Assembly (NCBI GenBank): GCA_913052045.1
Contig: CAJXDJ010000058.1
Span: 1 to 6,074 of the forward strand
DNA length: 6,074 bases
Direction: 5' to 3'
Origin: an uncultured Dehalococcoidia bacterium
GTDB taxonomy: Bacteria; Chloroflexota; Dehalococcoidia; Lucifugimonadales; GCA-2712585
Position numbers and translations under genes: made by a program. Positions 1-5,713 of the stretch are shown in pieces (within the stretch, counting starts at the first letter, position 1; each line of letters begins with the position of its first letter). The notes below the pieces were generated by a model that saw nothing but the letters and a program-made list of their open reading frames with translations, made no database searches and was not told the origin of the DNA.

Positions 1-423
1 ATAGCTATCTGTAACGAATTGAATTTAACTACAGGATTAGCTTACTGTAATCTGACCCATGATCTTACTGTGTCCCCTTGGATGCAATTAACAGCTGGAC
101 TGGCGATAGGCATTGGAACGGCGATGGGGGGCTGGCGTGTCATTCGGACTCTGGGGACAAAGATTACTCGTTTAGAACCGGCCAGTGGCTTTGTTGCTAA
201 TATGAGTGCAGCCGCAGTAATCGAGGCAGCTTCAAATATTGGATTGCCGGTTAGCACCACCCATACTGCTAGCAGCGCAATCATGGGCGTGGGTGCTACT
301 AGGGGACTCACCGCAATAAGCCTGGGGGTCGTTAGAGGGATTTTTGTAGCATGGTTAATCACCTATCCGTTCTGCTTTGCTTTGGGATATGTTTTTACCA
401 AAGCATTCGAGAGTTTAAGCTAG
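1..423 (+). CDS. PiT-family inorganic phosphate transporter, C-terminal part (5' end outside window)
   Basis: This is the last 140 codons of an integral membrane carrier that takes up inorganic phosphate, usually coupled to H+ or Na+. The frame is open from base 1, so the TTG at 19 is an internal codon and not the start. The sequence shows the PHO4-family (PF01384) C-terminal repeat: a glycine-rich GIGTAMGGWRVIRTLG stretch, a short polar link (KITRLEPASGF), and then PVSTTHT followed by AIMGVGATRG. A final hydrophobic helix (GIFVAWLITYPFCFALGYVF) ends near the C-terminus. The position just after GFVA, usually Glu in the family (GFxAE), is Asn here. The stop is TAG at 421-423, and nothing overlaps the next gene. 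The family call is secure, but substrate and coupling ion cannot be read from this fragment. The upstream neighbour, often a PhoU-like protein, is not visible. Confidence 0.93.
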   Translation: MAICNELNLTTGLAYCNLTHDLTVSPWMQLTAGLAIGIGTAMGGWRVIRTLGTKITRLEPASGFVANMSAAAVIEAASNIGLPVSTTHTASSAIMGVGATRGLTAISLGVVRGIFVAWLITYPFCFALGYVFTKAFESLS

Positions 424-442
424 AAGTAGATTTTTCGATCCA

Positions 443-477
443 GTCATATGGCTTGGAGCAAAACTTGACCATATGAC
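443..477. repeat. 9-bp perfect inverted repeat between the phosphate transporter and TPR genes
   Basis: The arms GTCATATGG (443-451) and CCATATGAC (469-477) are perfect reverse complements separated by 17 bases. Each arm contains the self-palindrome CATATG, and the two copies lie 25 bp apart. The hairpin could end the upstream transcript, but no T-run follows it, so terminator function is doubtful. The right arm overlaps the last two bases of the -35 box at 465-470, so a regulator binding site is an equally good reading. Confidence 0.5.
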
Positions 478-493
478 CTCTGATTCCTATGAT
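465..493 (+). promoter_or_regulatory. Sigma70-type promoter for the TPR gene, probably leaderless
   Basis: The -35 box is TTGACC (465-470) and the -10 box is TATGAT (488-493), with an ideal 17-bp spacer. Transcription should start about 6-9 bases after the -10 box, at 500-502. The ATG of the next gene begins at 502, so the mRNA would have essentially no 5' leader. This agrees with the absence of a Shine-Dalgarno sequence there. Confidence 0.72.
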
Positions 494-501
494 TAGTTAC
501 C

Positions 502-1074
502 ATGGAAATGGGCTCTGATAACCACAAACCCCAAGACCATGGCGACGTTTCAAACCTTCTTAAGGCTAAAGTTGACTATCTTACAAAACTACTAGCAGAT
601 AAACCCGATAACCACGAATTTTACAGGGAACGAGGAGTCCTCTATGGACAATTGGCTGATCCGGTAGCGGCCATAAAAGATTTTTCTGAGGCAATCAGGT
701 TGGAACCAAAAAGTGCTGAGGCTTACTACAATAGAGGTATGGCATATGTTTACTTGAAGGAATATCTAGCGGCACTAGATGATTTCAATCAAGCTATTGA
801 TCTTGAGCCTCTACATGTGGATGCATACAACAATAGGGCGGCTTCGTTATATGAATTGGGCCATTCAGAAATGGCCATACGAGATGCTGACAAAGCGATT
901 GAATTGAATCCAAAACAAAGTTCCGCCTATGCTGTTAGATCATTAGCTAATGCAGATCTTGGTCGTGAGGATGAGGCGAAGGGGGATTTTTCGATGGCTA
1001 AAGATTTGGGATTTGATCATCATCTATTGTTTCATCTTTTACAAAGGGCGCGAAAAGGACAGAGACTGAGTTAA
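502..1074 (+). CDS. Tetratricopeptide-repeat (TPR) protein, 190 aa
   Basis: This is a small soluble protein consisting almost wholly of TPR units, helical hairpins that stack into a scaffold for protein-protein contacts. Four consecutive 34-residue units are visible at about 37-70, 71-104, 105-138 and 139-172. They carry the expected pattern, for example AYYNRGMAYVYL then ALDDFNQAIDLEP. The first 36 residues are polar and charged, and the last 18 (to KGQRLS) form a basic capping helix. There is no signal peptide, membrane helix or enzymatic domain, so a cytoplasmic adaptor role is likely, with unknown partner. The start at 502 is chosen because it lies where the promoter at 465-493 would begin transcription. 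A second ATG at 508 is possible and would remove two residues. There is no Shine-Dalgarno sequence for either. It has its own promoter and a hairpin after it, which suggests a single-gene unit. Confidence 0.92.
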   Translation: MEMGSDNHKPQDHGDVSNLLKAKVDYLTKLLADKPDNHEFYRERGVLYGQLADPVAAIKDFSEAIRLEPKSAEAYYNRGMAYVYLKEYLAALDDFNQAIDLEPLHVDAYNNRAASLYELGHSEMAIRDADKAIELNPKQSSAYAVRSLANADLGREDEAKGDFSMAKDLGFDHHLLFHLLQRARKGQRLS

Positions 1075-1129
1075 CAGGGTGGTATGTGGGTGTTTAATTT
1101 GGCTTGACGTCTAAAGAATGTGGTTCCTG

Positions 1130-1173
1130 AAACGCTCGGGACTTGATATATAGCGAACCAGTTCCGAGCGTTT
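1130..1173. terminator. 14-bp hairpin, candidate terminator of the TPR gene
   Basis: The arm 1130-1139 (AAACGCTCGG) is exactly complementary to 1164-1173 (CCGAGCGTTT). Pairing continues inward through 1143/1160 with one G-U pair, giving a 14-bp stem and a 16-base loop. The right arm ends in TTT, but the longer T-run (1182-1186) lies nine bases further on, so this is not a textbook intrinsic terminator. It lies 55 bases after the TPR stop and its right arm runs directly into the -35 box of the next promoter. An operator or transcript-stabilising role is the alternative. Confidence 0.5.
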
Positions 1174-1200
1174 GACCTAGATTTTTGGTAGATTTATACT
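1172..1200 (+). promoter_or_regulatory. Sigma70-type promoter for the hydroxyacid oxidase gene
   Basis: The -35 box TTGACC (1172-1177) and the -10 box TATACT (1195-1200) are separated by exactly 17 bp, and each box has one mismatch to consensus. The predicted transcription start is near 1205-1208, leaving about 50 bases of leader before the GTG at 1258. The -35 box shares two bases with the right arm of the hairpin at 1130-1173. Confidence 0.75.
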
Positions 1201-1243
1201 CACCAGGTGACCCATAAGTCGTGGATTTAGTAAATAACTGAAA

Positions 1244-1251
1244 AAAGGCGG
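1244..1251 (+). promoter_or_regulatory. Ribosome binding site for the hydroxyacid oxidase gene
   Basis: AAAGGCGG differs at one base from the ideal AAAGGAGG and is followed by six bases before the GTG at 1258. It is the clearest Shine-Dalgarno sequence in the window and fixes the start of this GTG-initiated gene. Confidence 0.6.
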
Positions 1252-1257
1252 GCATCT

Positions 1258-2352
1258 GTGGATCCCATAAATATATTTGAATACGAGCGTTGTGCCCAGG
1301 AAAAACTTCCGAGGGAACAATATGATTTCATAGTCGGTGGGGCCACGGATGAAATAACTATTCGTCGTACTAGAGAAATCTGGGATTCCATATTATTAAG
1401 GCCTCGTATGTTAGAAGATGTATCCAAAATTGATATAACCACTACTGTTTTAGGTATGCAGATGAGAACCCCGATAATGATTGACCCGGCTGGAGACCAC
1501 GCTAGAGCTCATTTCTTGGCGGAGTCGGCGACCGCGAAGGCCGCAGCCGCCGAGGGTCTTTTGATGTTTGTCAGTTCTGCAGCTAGACTTACCCTTGAAC
1601 AAATAGCTGAGGCAGCTTCTGGGCCAAAGGTTTTTCAACAATATCTTTATAGAGATCCCGAATTATCTTTAGAATTTGCTAATAGGGCTACAGAGGCTGG
1701 GTATAGCGCGATATGCATTACTGTAGATTCTAAAGTTAAGCCAAAGCGGGAACGTAACATTAGAAATAAGTATGTGAGTGTTTCGCCGCCTAATTACGAT
1801 GGAATAAAACTTAAACCGTATTCGTGGAATTTTTCTCCTGATGCCCCTGCTGGCTTGAATGACATTCGTGATCCAGGAGCTACCTGGGAGCATCTGGATT
1901 GGTTCGTAAAGTCCACTCCGTTGCCGGTGGTACTGAAGGGTATTATGACGGCTGAAGATGCCATATTAGCAGTCCAACACGGCGCCAGTGGCATCATAGT
2001 ATCCAATCACGGCGGGAGACAGCTAGACACAACATATTCAACAATCGAAGTTTTACCGGAAATAGTCGATGCGGTTAACGATGGTTGTGAAGTTTATATA
2101 GACGGTGGTATTAGGAGGGGATCTGATGTAGTTAAGGCACTGGCTTTGGGGGCTAGAGCTGTGCTTATAGGCAGGCCCGTATTTTGGGGCCTGGCAGTAA
2201 ATGGAGAGGAAGGTGTGAGGGATGTGGTGAGGATTTTGGTAGAGGAACTTGAAATGACTATGGCCATGTGTGGGAAGTCTAAGTTGGCAGATCTGAAGCG
2301 TGATATGTTGGGCTGGGGTTCCCCTTTAGAGAGAATATTGGATAATCCATAG
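1258..2352 (+). CDS. FMN-dependent alpha-hydroxy-acid oxidase/dehydrogenase (glycolate/lactate oxidase family)
   Basis: The 364-aa length is normal for this TIM-barrel family, whose members oxidise 2-hydroxyacids to 2-oxoacids with FMN and pass electrons to O2 or a respiratory carrier. The numbering runs almost in register with spinach glycolate oxidase. Visible are Q127 and Y129 (FQQY), T155 and D157 (ITVD), R164, K227 (LKG), the catalytic base H251 and substrate-binding R254 in SNHGGRQLD, and the FMN-phosphate site D282-G283-G284 with G305-R306. Differences are marked. The substrate-carboxylate Tyr24 is Phe (QYDFIVGG), the bulky Trp108 of glycolate oxidase is Ala, and the usual HPxGE after the flavin loop reads HFLAE. 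The small residue at 108 suggests a substrate larger than glycolate, but I cannot name it. No signal peptide or cytochrome domain is present, so it is cytoplasmic. It has its own promoter and Shine-Dalgarno sequence and a GTG start, which suggests a single-gene unit. Confidence 0.93.
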   Translation: MDPINIFEYERCAQEKLPREQYDFIVGGATDEITIRRTREIWDSILLRPRMLEDVSKIDITTTVLGMQMRTPIMIDPAGDHARAHFLAESATAKAAAAEGLLMFVSSAARLTLEQIAEAASGPKVFQQYLYRDPELSLEFANRATEAGYSAICITVDSKVKPKRERNIRNKYVSVSPPNYDGIKLKPYSWNFSPDAPAGLNDIRDPGATWEHLDWFVKSTPLPVVLKGIMTAEDAILAVQHGASGIIVSNHGGRQLDTTYSTIEVLPEIVDAVNDGCEVYIDGGIRRGSDVVKALALGARAVLIGRPVFWGLAVNGEEGVRDVVRILVEELEMTMAMCGKSKLADLKRDMLGWGSPLERILDNP

Positions 2353-2378
2353 ATTGTTTGCGCGTCAGAGGAAGTTTC

Positions 2379-2404
2379 TTAGGATAGGTCCTTCCTAATG
2401 GACC
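2379..2404. terminator. Weak competing hairpins, possible terminator of the oxidase gene
   Basis: TTAGGA (2379-2384) can pair with TCCTAA (2393-2398). As an alternative, GGTCC (2387-2391) can pair with GGACC (2400-2404). The two stems overlap and cannot form together. No T-run follows. They lie 26 bases after the oxidase stop. The evidence is only the short complementarity, so this is a weak call. Confidence 0.22.
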
Positions 2405-2445
2405 ATAAATTCTCTCCCCCGCAAGTGATAGATTATAGTTTTATG

Positions 2446-2474
2446 TTGACTGATAGCCCCCGATTCATTAATAT
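2446..2474 (+). promoter_or_regulatory. Sigma70-type promoter of the zur-znuACB operon
   Basis: The -35 box TTGACT (2446-2451) and the -10 box TAATAT (2469-2474) are separated by exactly 17 bp. Transcription should start near 2481, inside the first palindrome of the putative operator (2480-2493). This is the layout expected of a promoter blocked by its own Fur-family repressor. The leader would be about 29 bases and has no Shine-Dalgarno sequence before the ATG at 2510. Confidence 0.7.
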
Positions 2475-2479
2475 CTTTT

Positions 2480-2508
2480 TGCAACTAATTGCATATACTA
2501 ATATTTGC
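2480..2508. promoter_or_regulatory. Putative tandem operator for the Fur/Zur-family regulator
   Basis: Two palindromes overlap here. The first, TGCAA-CTAA-TTGCA (2480-2493), has perfect 5-bp arms and 12 of 14 symmetric positions. The second (2491-2508), with arms starting GCA and ending TGC, is symmetric at 14 of 18 positions. Their centres are 13 bp apart, and both contain the direct repeat ACTAAT (2484-2489 and 2497-2502). They cover the predicted transcription start and the leader of a Fur-family gene, so autoregulation in response to metal is the natural reading. The sequence is AT-rich and dyadic like Fur-family sites, but I do not match it to a specific published Zur box. Confidence 0.5.
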
Positions 2509-2509
2509 T

Positions 2510-2974
2510 ATGAATGATCGCAGAACAGTATTCAAGACGCTCCGAGATCTAAGTATACGGCTGACTCCTCAGCGTATACTTATCCTTGATATATTGAGAA
2601 AGGGGAACACCCATATGGGTGTTGAAGAGGTGTACTCGAAAGCAAGAACTACATTTCCATATATAGATATAGCAACCGTTTATAGAACTTTGAATTTAAT
2701 GAAAAAGATAGATGTTGTGACGGAAGTAGCAATTGGAGAACGGCTTCATTTCGAATTAACTCACCCAGGCCGAAAGCACAATCACATGGTTTGTACTTGT
2801 TGCGGAAAGGCCTTCAACTTGCCTCCTGAATATCTGGAGAGATTTGGCGAACAAATCCACAGGGATTTTTCATTTGAACCGGACGTACGCAATTTTACTA
2901 TCAAAGGGAAATGCTCTCTCTGTGCGGAAAAGTCGGAAAAATCGGATTCAACATATGAATGTTTATCTCCATAA
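2510..2974 (+). CDS. zur: Fur-family metal-responsive repressor, probably zinc-sensing (Zur)
   Basis: This 154-aa protein has the two-domain Fur layout. An N-terminal winged helix (about 1-77) carries the recognition helix DIATVYRTLNLM at 53-64. A C-terminal dimerisation and metal domain follows. The structural zinc site is clear: C95/C98 (CTCCG) and C135/C138 (CSLC). Part of the regulatory site is present as H90 and H92 (HNH) and E110. The residue matching E. coli Fur His125 is R127, so that ligand is missing. The zinc assignment comes from context, because a ZnuACB-type transporter follows in the same transcript. Fur or Mur specificity remains possible. ATG 2510 is chosen over the TTG at 2489, which lies inside the palindrome only a few bases after the predicted transcription start. 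No Shine-Dalgarno sequence is seen. The 3' end overlaps znuA by 20 bases. Confidence 0.85.
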   Translation: MNDRRTVFKTLRDLSIRLTPQRILILDILRKGNTHMGVEEVYSKARTTFPYIDIATVYRTLNLMKKIDVVTEVAIGERLHFELTHPGRKHNHMVCTCCGKAFNLPPEYLERFGEQIHRDFSFEPDVRNFTIKGKCSLCAEKSEKSDSTYECLSP

Positions 2975-3968
2975 ACTGGGAGTTTTTTTAATGGTAGCTT
3001 TGGTTTTCTCTAGTGTTGCGATGTGTTCTCCAGCAGAAGACATTTGGATCAATGGAAAACCCAAAGTTATTACTACTATTTCTCCGTTGACTAGTATCAC
3101 AGAAAACATCGGAGGGGATAGGATCAGTTTGTTAGGGATAGTACCAGAGGGAGCTAACTCCCATAATTATCAACCCGCCCCATCCGTGATAAGACATATC
3201 GAATCTGCTGATCTGATAATTCTCAACGGCCTTTTCTTAGAAGATCCAGTTATGAGAATTATAGAAACTACGAGTAATGAAAATCGGAAAATTCTGTTCT
3301 TGGGAGAGATGGCAGTAAGTAAACAGGATTGGATTTTCGATTTCAGTTTTCCTAAAACGAAGGGAGTCCCGAATCCTCATTTATGGCCAGATCCTCTGAT
3401 GGCCTTAAAATATGCCGATTTAGTAAGAAATGAATTAGTTAAATTGGATCCATCTGGAGCGGCCTATTATAACGACAATTTTGTGAAGCTGAGGACACGG
3501 ATAGAAGATTTGGATAAATGTATAGTGGATGCAATAGCAAGCGTTCCACAAGAGAATCGGAAACTTTTCACATACCATGATTCTTGGCCGTATTTTGCTA
3601 GGCGCTATGGGATGGACATATTAGGGGCAGTTCAACCGTCAGATTTAACTGAGCCTTCGGCTAGGGAGATAGTTGAGCTAATTGAATTGATAAAACGGGT
3701 AGATGTTCCGGCTGTATTTGGTTCCAAGGTTTTCCCCAGTCCAGTTATGGAACAAATTGCTAAAGAATCCGGAGCTGTTTTTGTTGATAGTTTATCGGAT
3801 GACGATCTGCCAGGTATACCAGGAGATGATGAGCATTCTTATCTGGGCCTAATGGCAAATAATTTGACGATTATCGTCGATGCCCTCGGCGGCGACTCAA
3901 GTTGCTTAGAATTGTTGGATGTGTCACCAGTGTTTACGGGAAATAGTAAGGCGGAATACCTGCAGTGA
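2955..3968 (+). CDS. znuA: Zinc ABC transporter substrate-binding protein (ZnuA-like)
   Basis: This is an extracytoplasmic receptor of the cluster A-I family (ZnuA/TroA/PsaA), 337 aa, that hands metal to the ABC-3 permease. The four expected ligands are visible: H70 (NSHNYQPAP), H142 (NPHLWPDP), H208 (TYHDSWPYFARRYG) and D278 (VDSLS). A His at the third position, where Mn-type proteins carry Glu, favours zinc. The His-rich loop of enterobacterial ZnuA is absent. The start at 2955 gives a credible signal: charged residues, K7, a hydrophobic core at 8-22, then Cys24 as a possible lipidation site. The lipobox is imperfect, with Met before the Cys. An upstream in-frame start at 2844 would lie deep in the regulator gene and is rejected. 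ATG 2991 has a GGGAG sequence eight bases before it, but would leave only a 12-residue hydrophobic start with no basic residue. It overlaps zur by 20 bases, which suggests translational coupling. Confidence 0.9.
   Translation: MNVYLHKLGVFLMVALVFSSVAMCSPAEDIWINGKPKVITTISPLTSITENIGGDRISLLGIVPEGANSHNYQPAPSVIRHIESADLIILNGLFLEDPVMRIIETTSNENRKILFLGEMAVSKQDWIFDFSFPKTKGVPNPHLWPDPLMALKYADLVRNELVKLDPSGAAYYNDNFVKLRTRIEDLDKCIVDAIASVPQENRKLFTYHDSWPYFARRYGMDILGAVQPSDLTEPSAREIVELIELIKRVDVPAVFGSKVFPSPVMEQIAKESGAVFVDSLSDDDLPGIPGDDEHSYLGLMANNLTIIVDALGGDSSCLELLDVSPVFTGNSKAEYLQ
2978..2982 (+). promoter_or_regulatory. Shine-Dalgarno-like GGGAG inside the start of znuA
   Basis: GGGAG lies four bases after the zur stop codon and eight bases before the in-frame ATG at 2991. 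It is well placed to start a shorter znuA, but that product would lack the basic n-region of its signal peptide. It may instead be chance, or mark a secondary start. Confidence 0.3.
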
Positions 3969-3975
3969 TAACCTA

Positions 3976-4839
3976 ATGCTACATCCCCTACCACATAGTC
4001 CAAGCTATATTGACCCGGTCGTGAGTATAGAGTCCCTTACAGGTGGATATAATGGTGAATTAGTACTGGAAAGCGTAGATTTAACAATCAGCCACGGCGA
4101 TTTTGTGGGATTGGTTGGTCCTAGCGGCTCTGGCAAGACTAGCTTGCTCAAAGCAATACTCGGCACTTTGGATGTTTACGATGGGCGGGTTTTAGTTAAC
4201 GGTGTAGATGCCAGTGTGCGACGTCCTCGAGTGGGATATGTACCGCAACTAGAGACTATAGATTGGAATTTCCCTGTGACTGTGGAAGAGGTGGTTATGA
4301 TGGGTTGCACAATGAACTCTCCTCTATTTCCATGGGTTACAGGTTTACAACGAAAATCAGCAGCACGAATGATGGAGCATTTAGGAATAAGTGCTCTTGC
4401 AAAGCGGCATATAAGTGACCTTTCTGGAGGACAACAACAAAGGATTTTCCTGGCGAGAGCGCTCGTAGGAAATCAGGCGATCGTACTCCTAGATGAACCA
4501 ACTTCTGGTGTAGATATTAAAACTAGAGATGATATTATGCACCTTCTACACGAATTGAACCACCAGGGCATAACCGTAATTATGACTACACATGAGATCA
4601 ATTCTGTTGCTGCGCACTTGCCCCGAGTTGTATGTTTGAATGGTCGTATTATAGCTGATGGCCCTCCCTCGAAGGTTCTAACGACCGAAATCTTGACTGA
4701 GACATATGGGGGCCCAATGCCAGTGATCCATCACAATGGTATGGCTATAGTCGTTGAAAGGCCGCACAGGTTTGGATACCACGCAAGGAAGGGTGAGGAT
4801 CAGGATAGCGCGGGGCTGGAGCACCAAGACATTGTTTGA
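3976..4839 (+). CDS. znuC: Zinc ABC transporter ATP-binding protein (ZnuC-like)
   Basis: This 287-aa cytoplasmic ATPase powers the ZnuB channel. All ABC motifs are intact: Walker A GPSGSGKT at 48-55, the Q-loop glutamine at 91 (YVPQ), the signature LSGGQ at 149-153, Walker B AIVLLDE at 168-174 with catalytic E174, and the switch histidine H206 (TTHE). The D-loop follows as SGVD. The start is ATG 3976, seven bases after the znuA stop. It adds a 16-residue lead before the usual VSIESLTGGY opening, and GTG 4021 is a possible shorter start. Neither has a Shine-Dalgarno sequence. The C-terminal tail after about residue 250 contains five histidines (252, 253, 264, 269, 283), and its last part overlaps the beginning of znuB. 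Its place between receptor and permease genes identifies the substrate as the same metal. Confidence 0.93.
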   Translation: MLHPLPHSPSYIDPVVSIESLTGGYNGELVLESVDLTISHGDFVGLVGPSGSGKTSLLKAILGTLDVYDGRVLVNGVDASVRRPRVGYVPQLETIDWNFPVTVEEVVMMGCTMNSPLFPWVTGLQRKSAARMMEHLGISALAKRHISDLSGGQQQRIFLARALVGNQAIVLLDEPTSGVDIKTRDDIMHLLHELNHQGITVIMTTHEINSVAAHLPRVVCLNGRIIADGPPSKVLTTEILTETYGGPMPVIHHNGMAIVVERPHRFGYHARKGEDQDSAGLEHQDIV

Positions 4840-5710
4840 GCCATTTCACTACGAATTTTTTGTTAATGGAATTGTCGCAGCTGGCCTGGCAGGAGCACTT
4901 ACGGGTCTCGTTGGTGTATATATTGTTTTAAGAAAGATGGCATATATCGGACATGGGTTATCTCATGCAATTTTTGGTGGCGCGGTCGTTAGCTTTGTAA
5001 TGTCCATTAACTTTTTCGTGGGTGCCAGTGTGTGGGGAGTCTTTTCCGCACTTCTTATTACTGTTACCGCGCGGAAGCGTACGATTGGTGCTGACGCTGC
5101 GATAGGAATTGTTACTACTGCCAGTTTTGCTTTGGGGATTGCAATCATAAGCAAATACAAGACCTTCACACGTAGCTTTGATGCGGCTTTATTCGGTAAC
5201 GTTTTAGGTGTATCTGATGGTGACGTATTGGCATTGGCACTGGTTCTCAGTGTTACGGTATGCACCATTTTTGTAGGATATAAATTATTCTTGTTCACAG
5301 CATTTGATTCTGAGGTGGGACGCTTATATGGGGTCCCTACCGGTTGGGTAGACATTATGTTTTCCCTTATTCTGGCTGCTACTATCGTAGTGTCTATGCA
5401 AGTCTTGGGAGTTACATTAATTGCTGCTAATGTGGTTATTCCTCCGATAATTGCTAGAATGATAACAAATAGTTTTAAGCGTATGCTTTTGTTATCTACG
5501 ATAGTAGGCTCGAGTTGTGGCATCGTAGGGATTTACCTTAGCTATTACATAGATGTGTCCTCAGGGGCCACAATTGTTCTGGTGGGTTCTACATTGTTTG
5601 TTCTAGCATTGATGTACAATATAATCCAGGCTCGCCGCCACCGCATTTGGTCGCATTTTAGGAAGAAACCAGCGATAACTAGAATTCCTTTTAGTTCTGG
5701 CAAGCTGTGA
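4832..5710 (+). CDS. znuB: Zinc ABC transporter permease (ZnuB-like, ABC-3 family)
   Basis: This is the membrane channel of the zinc importer, 292 aa, of ABC-3 type (PF00950). It is largely hydrophobic, with about eight predicted membrane segments by eye. Family landmarks appear in order: GLVGVYIVLRKMAYIGHGLSHAIFGG at about 25-50 (in pieces: VLRKMAYIG, then GLSHA), GADAAIG at 86-92, LFGNVLGVS at 120-128, FDSEVGRLYGVP at 158-169, and QVLGVTLIAANVVIPP at 190-205. The C-terminus is basic (RRHRIWSHFRKK), consistent with a cytoplasmic end. No ATG is available at the right place. The TTG at 4832 gives the standard family length, overlaps the znuC stop by eight bases, and has GGAG at 4818-4821 ten bases upstream. 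GTG 4793 is an alternative that would add 13 residues rich in Arg, which looks like read-through of the other frame. It is the last gene of the zinc operon. Confidence 0.9.
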   Translation: MFEPFHYEFFVNGIVAAGLAGALTGLVGVYIVLRKMAYIGHGLSHAIFGGAVVSFVMSINFFVGASVWGVFSALLITVTARKRTIGADAAIGIVTTASFALGIAIISKYKTFTRSFDAALFGNVLGVSDGDVLALALVLSVTVCTIFVGYKLFLFTAFDSEVGRLYGVPTGWVDIMFSLILAATIVVSMQVLGVTLIAANVVIPPIIARMITNSFKRMLLLSTIVGSSCGIVGIYLSYYIDVSSGATIVLVGSTLFVLALMYNIIQARRHRIWSHFRKKPAITRIPFSSGKL

Positions 5711-5713
5711 ACT

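Noticed and set aside
42..362. 106-codon open frame on the - strand inside the phosphate transporter
   Set aside because: It is fully antisense to the conserved PHO4 motifs, with no independent signal for a gene.
1104..1133. TTGACG at 1104-1109 as a -35 box
   Set aside because: No TA-rich -10 hexamer is found at 16-18 bp spacing.
2489..2509. TTG start for the Fur-family gene
   Set aside because: It falls within the palindrome only a few bases after the predicted transcription start, and adds a hydrophobic MHILIFA lead not expected for the family.
2844..2954. 37-codon upstream extension of znuA
   Set aside because: It runs through the conserved C-terminal half of the regulator gene in another frame, and would place a charged stretch before the signal peptide.
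3919..3975. Upstream extension of znuC from GTG 3919
   Set aside because: It lies within the znuA coding region, and the added residues (Cys/Arg-rich) do not resemble an ABC ATPase N-terminus.
4963..5523. 186-codon open frame on the - strand inside znuB
   Set aside because: It lies entirely antisense to a clear ABC-3 permease, its translation matches no family pattern, and it has no promoter or ribosome binding site. It is a shadow frame.
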